From Mycobacterium montefiorense (lineage in GTDB: Bacteria; Actinomycetota; Actinomycetes; Mycobacteriales; Mycobacteriaceae): 64,000 bases of DNA. The notes beneath the pieces are model-generated. The model worked only from the letters and a program-made list of their open reading frames with translations. It had not been told where the DNA came from and searched no databases. The stretch's first letter is position 1, and each line of letters begins with the position of its first letter. The stretch lies in the NCBI RefSeq assembly GCF_003112775.1, contig NZ_BFCH01000007.1:45303-109302 (forward strand), read 5' to 3'. Made by a program: the position numbers and the translations under genes. This document shows, piece after piece, positions 61,506 through 64,000 of this stretch.

Positions 61506-61781
61506 TCACCAGTGCGCTGTGGTCATCAACTCGAAGTTCGGGTGGCCGCATTGGATCCACATCGCGATATGCAGGCCGGTGACGGCCGCGGAGACCGCCA
61601 GGGCGGCGACCGCAAACGCGAAGCCTTGCTGGCCACGCTGTTTGACCTGCCGCATTCCGGCCAGCGCGAGAACGCTGCTCAGGATCGGGCTGGCGTACAT
61701 GCCCATGATGCTCAGCACGAATGCCGCAACGGCAAGGCCGTTGGTCTGCATTGCCGGTGCCGCGACCTGGTTTTCGCTCAT
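61506..61781 (-). CDS. Small DUF4190-like membrane protein
   Basis: A 91-residue protein with two hydrophobic stretches (about 15-38 and 52-76: LAVAAFVLSIMGMYASPILSS, GFAFAVAALAVSAAVTGLHIA) joined by LAGMRQVKQRGQQG, the DUF4190 arrangement. No catalytic residue. ATG 61781 was chosen because it starts MSENQVAAPAM; AAGGA lies upstream. Convergent with lpqA. 112 bases separate it from mnmA upstream. Not recognised at this place in M. tuberculosis. Confidence 0.75.
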   Translation of the reverse strand: MSENQVAAPAMQTNGLAVAAFVLSIMGMYASPILSSVLALAGMRQVKQRGQQGFAFAVAALAVSAAVTGLHIAMWIQCGHPNFELMTTAHW

Positions 61782-61893
61782 CGTCTTTCGTTCCTTCTCA
61801 CTCTGGGACCACCCGACTGTCGACACGAATAGTCTCCGAGAACGCTTGGAAAATTCTTGGAATGCGACGGCGATCGGCGCCGAGCTGGGAAAA

Positions 61894-62970
61894 CTAGCGC
61901 GACGTATTGGCGATGGTGGCGCTGCCGAGCACTTCGTCGCCGGCCGAATCCGGGCGATACAGCACGACTGTCTGGCCGCAGGCCACACCGCGCAGCGGGG
62001 CACGCAATCGCACGCAAAGCTGGTCGCCGATCAATTCGACCACCGCACTCTCGGTTTCACCGTGGGCTCGCACCTGAACAACGCACTCAATTGGGCCTTC
62101 CGGCGCGGCGCCGGCGGTGAACACCGGCTCCCGTCCCGTCAGCGAACGCACTTCGAGGTCCGCGGCGCTGCCCACGTGCACCGTCGCCGTATCAGCATCG
62201 ATGGCCGTCACGTACCGCGGGCTACCGTCCGGTCCGGGACCGGCGATGCCCAGACCCTTGCGCTGACCGATCGTGAAACCGTGCACGCCGTCGTGGGTGG
62301 CCAACACCGCGCCGTCGTCGTTGACCACGTTGCTCTGGCGAACGGCGATGCGCTCCCCCAGAAATGCCCGGGTATCCCCCGATGGAATGAAGCAGATGTC
62401 ATAGCTGTCGGGCTTGTCTGCGACGGCCAGGCCGCGACGAGCCGCCTCCGCACGAATTTGCGGCTTGGGAGTGTCCCCGACCGGAAAAGCGGCGTGGCGC
62501 AACTGCTCTGCGGTCAGCACCGCCAGCACGTAGGACTGATCCTTGTCGCGGTCGACGGCGCGGCGCAGCCGCCCCTGCGACAGCCGGGCATAGTGGCCGG
62601 TGACCACCGTGTCGAAACCCAGTGCCACGGCACGCGTGGACAGCGCCGCGAACTTGATGCGCTGATTGCAGCGCACGCACGGATTCGGTGTTTCGCCGCG
62701 TGCATACGACGACACGAAATCGTCGATCACATCTTCGGCGAACTTCTCCGCGAAATCCCAAATGTAGAACGGTATTCCGAGCACATCGGCAACGCGTCGC
62801 GCGTCAGAGGCATCTTCTTTCGAACAACACCCCCGCGAACCGGTGCGCAGCGTGCCGGGTGCCGACGACAGCGCCAGATGCACGCCGACCACATCGTGGC
62901 CGGCATCGACCATCCGAGCGGCGGCGACCGACGAATCGACGCCGCCGCTCATTGCGGCAAGAACTTTCAC
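61894..62970 (-). CDS. mnmA: tRNA-specific 2-thiouridylase
   Basis: A 358-residue enzyme that thiolates U34 of tRNA for Lys, Glu and Gln. The PP-loop SGGVDSS binds ATP; the catalytic cysteines are in NPCVRCN (C98, C101) and DICFIPSG (C193). [17 protein letters not shown] is the central motif. It takes sulfur from the cysteine desulfurase encoded just upstream, which it overlaps by four bases. Also called trmU. Confidence 0.96.
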   Translation of the reverse strand: MKVLAAMSGGVDSSVAAARMVDAGHDVVGVHLALSSAPGTLRTGSRGCCSKEDASDARRVADVLGIPFYIWDFAEKFAEDVIDDFVSSYARGETPNPCVRCNQRIKFAALSTRAVALGFDTVVTGHYARLSQGRLRRAVDRDKDQSYVLAVLTAEQLRHAAFPVGDTPKPQIRAEAARRGLAVADKPDSYDICFIPSGDTRAFLGERIAVRQSNVVNDDGAVLATHDGVHGFTIGQRKGLGIAGPGPDGSPRYVTAIDADTATVHVGSAADLEVRSLTGREPVFTAGAAPEGPIECVVQVRAHGETESAVVELIGDQLCVRLRAPLRGVACGQTVVLYRPDSAGDEVLGSATIANTSR

Positions 62971-64000
62971 CCGGACGCCCCCGCCGCGGCCAGAGCCGCT
63001 CGCCTGGCCCGGTCCACCGCCGCGGGAAGCACCCGCAGCACCTCGTCGATGTCGGCGTCAACACTGGTGTGCCCCAGCGACAGCCGCAGCGACCCGCGGG
63101 CGGTGGCGGCATCGTCGCCCATCGCGATAAGCACGTGCGAGGCCTGCGGGACACCGGCGGTGCACGCCGACCCGGTCGAGCATTCGATTCCGTTGGCATC
63201 CAGCAGCATCAACAGCGCGTCGCCTTCGCAGCCGCGAAAAGTGAAGTGGGCATTGCCCGGAAGCCGCGATTCAGCAGACCCGTTGAATCGGACGTCGTCG
63301 ACCCCGGCCAACACGCCCTCGACCAGACGATCGCGCAATGCACGCAGCCGTGCGCCGTTGACCTCCAGCCCGTCCACGGCGAGCCGAAGCGCCGCGGCCA
63401 TTGCGACCGCGCCCGCGACATCGGGAGTGCCGGAACGGATATCGCGCTCCTGGCCGCCGCCGTGCAGCAGCGGAACACAGGTCACGTCACGGCGCAGCAG
63501 CAGGGCACCCACCGCCGGAGGGCCGCCGAACTTGTGCGCCGCGACGCTCATCGCGGACAGCCCGCTGGCGGCGAAGTCGACGGGCAGCTGCCCGACCGCC
63601 TGAACGGCGTCGCTATGCATCGGGACGCCGAATTCGAGGGCGATGGCGGCGAGTTCAGCGATGGGCATGACGGTGCCGACCTCGTTGTTGGCCCACATCA
63701 CCGACACGAGTGCGACGTCGTCCTGGCTCTGCAGCGCCTCGCGCAGCCCGGCGGCCAACACCGATCCGTCGGCGGCGGTGGGCAGCCAGGTCACCTGGGC
63801 GCCCTCGTGCTCGACGAGCCAGTCCACCGAGTCCAGCACCGCGTGGTGTTCCACCTGACTGGTGATGATGCGGCGGTGGCGCGGATCGGCGTCGCGCCGG
63901 GCGCGGTAGATCCCCTTGACGGCCAGGTTGTCGCTCTCGGTGCCACCCGCGGTGAAAATCACCTCGGACGGTCGTGCGCCCAGCTTGTCCGCGATCAGCT
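62967..64000 (-). CDS. iscS: Cysteine desulfurase IscS, 5' end outside window
   Basis: 344 codons of a PLP enzyme that removes sulfur from cysteine for Fe-S clusters and tRNA thiolation. The frame is open to base 64000; about 50 N-terminal residues are missing. GGTESDN and [14 protein letters not shown] motifs ([11 protein letters not shown]), the PLP lysine in [13 protein letters not shown], and the catalytic Cys in [11 protein letters not shown] are present. Precedes mnmA with a four-base overlap (ATGA). Corresponds to Rv3025c. Confidence 0.95.
   Translation of the reverse strand, partial: LIADKLGARPSEVIFTAGGTESDNLAVKGIYRARRDADPRHRRIITSQVEHHAVLDSVDWLVEHEGAQVTWLPTAADGSVLAAGLREALQSQDDVALVSVMWANNEVGTVMPIAELAAIALEFGVPMHSDAVQAVGQLPVDFAASGLSAMSVAAHKFGGPPAVGALLLRRDVTCVPLLHGGGQERDIRSGTPDVAGAVAMAAALRLAVDGLEVNGARLRALRDRLVEGVLAGVDDVRFNGSAESRLPGNAHFTFRGCEGDALLMLLDANGIECSTGSACTAGVPQASHVLIAMGDDAATARGSLRLSLGHTSVDADIDEVLRVLPAAVDRARRAALAAAGASG

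Overview
The window is a stretch of high-GC actinobacterial chromosome that is almost certainly from the genus Mycobacterium (non-tuberculous). Its backbone follows, with the same strands and nearly the same order, the segment I recall from the M. tuberculosis map as pca (Rv2967c) to iscS (Rv3025c): pca, VKOR/DsbA, lipN, aldo-keto reductase, recG, ung, thiL, ddlA, gpsA, fbiD, ppk, mutT1, hupB, leuDC, gltX, leuB, serA, ilvBNC, lppZ, gatB, pfkA, gatAC, ligA, lpqA, mnmA, iscS. F420 (fbiD), mycofactocin-type SDR, MmpS/MmpL, HupB with a Lys/Ala/Pro tail, LppZ and LpqA all support a mycobacterium. Statements about M. tuberculosis are from memory, not from a search.

Layout. 1-5000: pyruvate carboxylase (only the stop codon is off the edge) and a VKOR-DsbA disulfide-forming pair. 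4900-8430: lipN, a tandem pair of aldo-keto reductases and a secreted HNH nuclease. 8430-12800: recG, a DAK2/FakA-like protein and a zinc-type L28. 12800-18350: an accessory island of three short-chain dehydrogenases, a SnoaL-like protein, a sulfotransferase and a DUF1214 protein, lying between rpmB and ung. 18350-27800: ung, thiL, ddlA, gpsA, fbiD, ppk, mutT1, hupB. 27970-44100: a long amino-acid region with leuCD and its divergent IclR regulator, two tRNAs and gltX, leuB-serA, and ilvBNC behind an attenuated leader. 44200-53400: cfp6-like, DoxX, lppZ, the GatCAB subunits interrupted by pfkA and an orphan ParA/EspI-like ATPase. 53400-57580: a TetR-mmpS-mmpL efflux module. 57580-64000: ligA, a MetE-like protein, lpqA, mnmA and the partial iscS.

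How the genes work together. Branched-chain amino-acid synthesis is represented by leuB, leuC, leuD, ilvB, ilvN and ilvC, with two visible controls: an ilvB leader peptide plus terminator, and IclR-site palindromes at leuC. GatCAB, gltX, tRNA-Glu and tRNA-Gln form an indirect Gln-tRNA system. iscS and mnmA form a sulfur relay to tRNA. The TetR-mmpSL module carries two copies of a shared operator, each lying on a recognisable sigma-A-like promoter. I see no insertion sequence, prophage or CRISPR array; non-coding structure consists of two long GTGCAC-type palindromes, the hupB repeats and leader hairpins. Several genes appear to be leaderless, with a -10 hexamer six or seven bases before the start codon.
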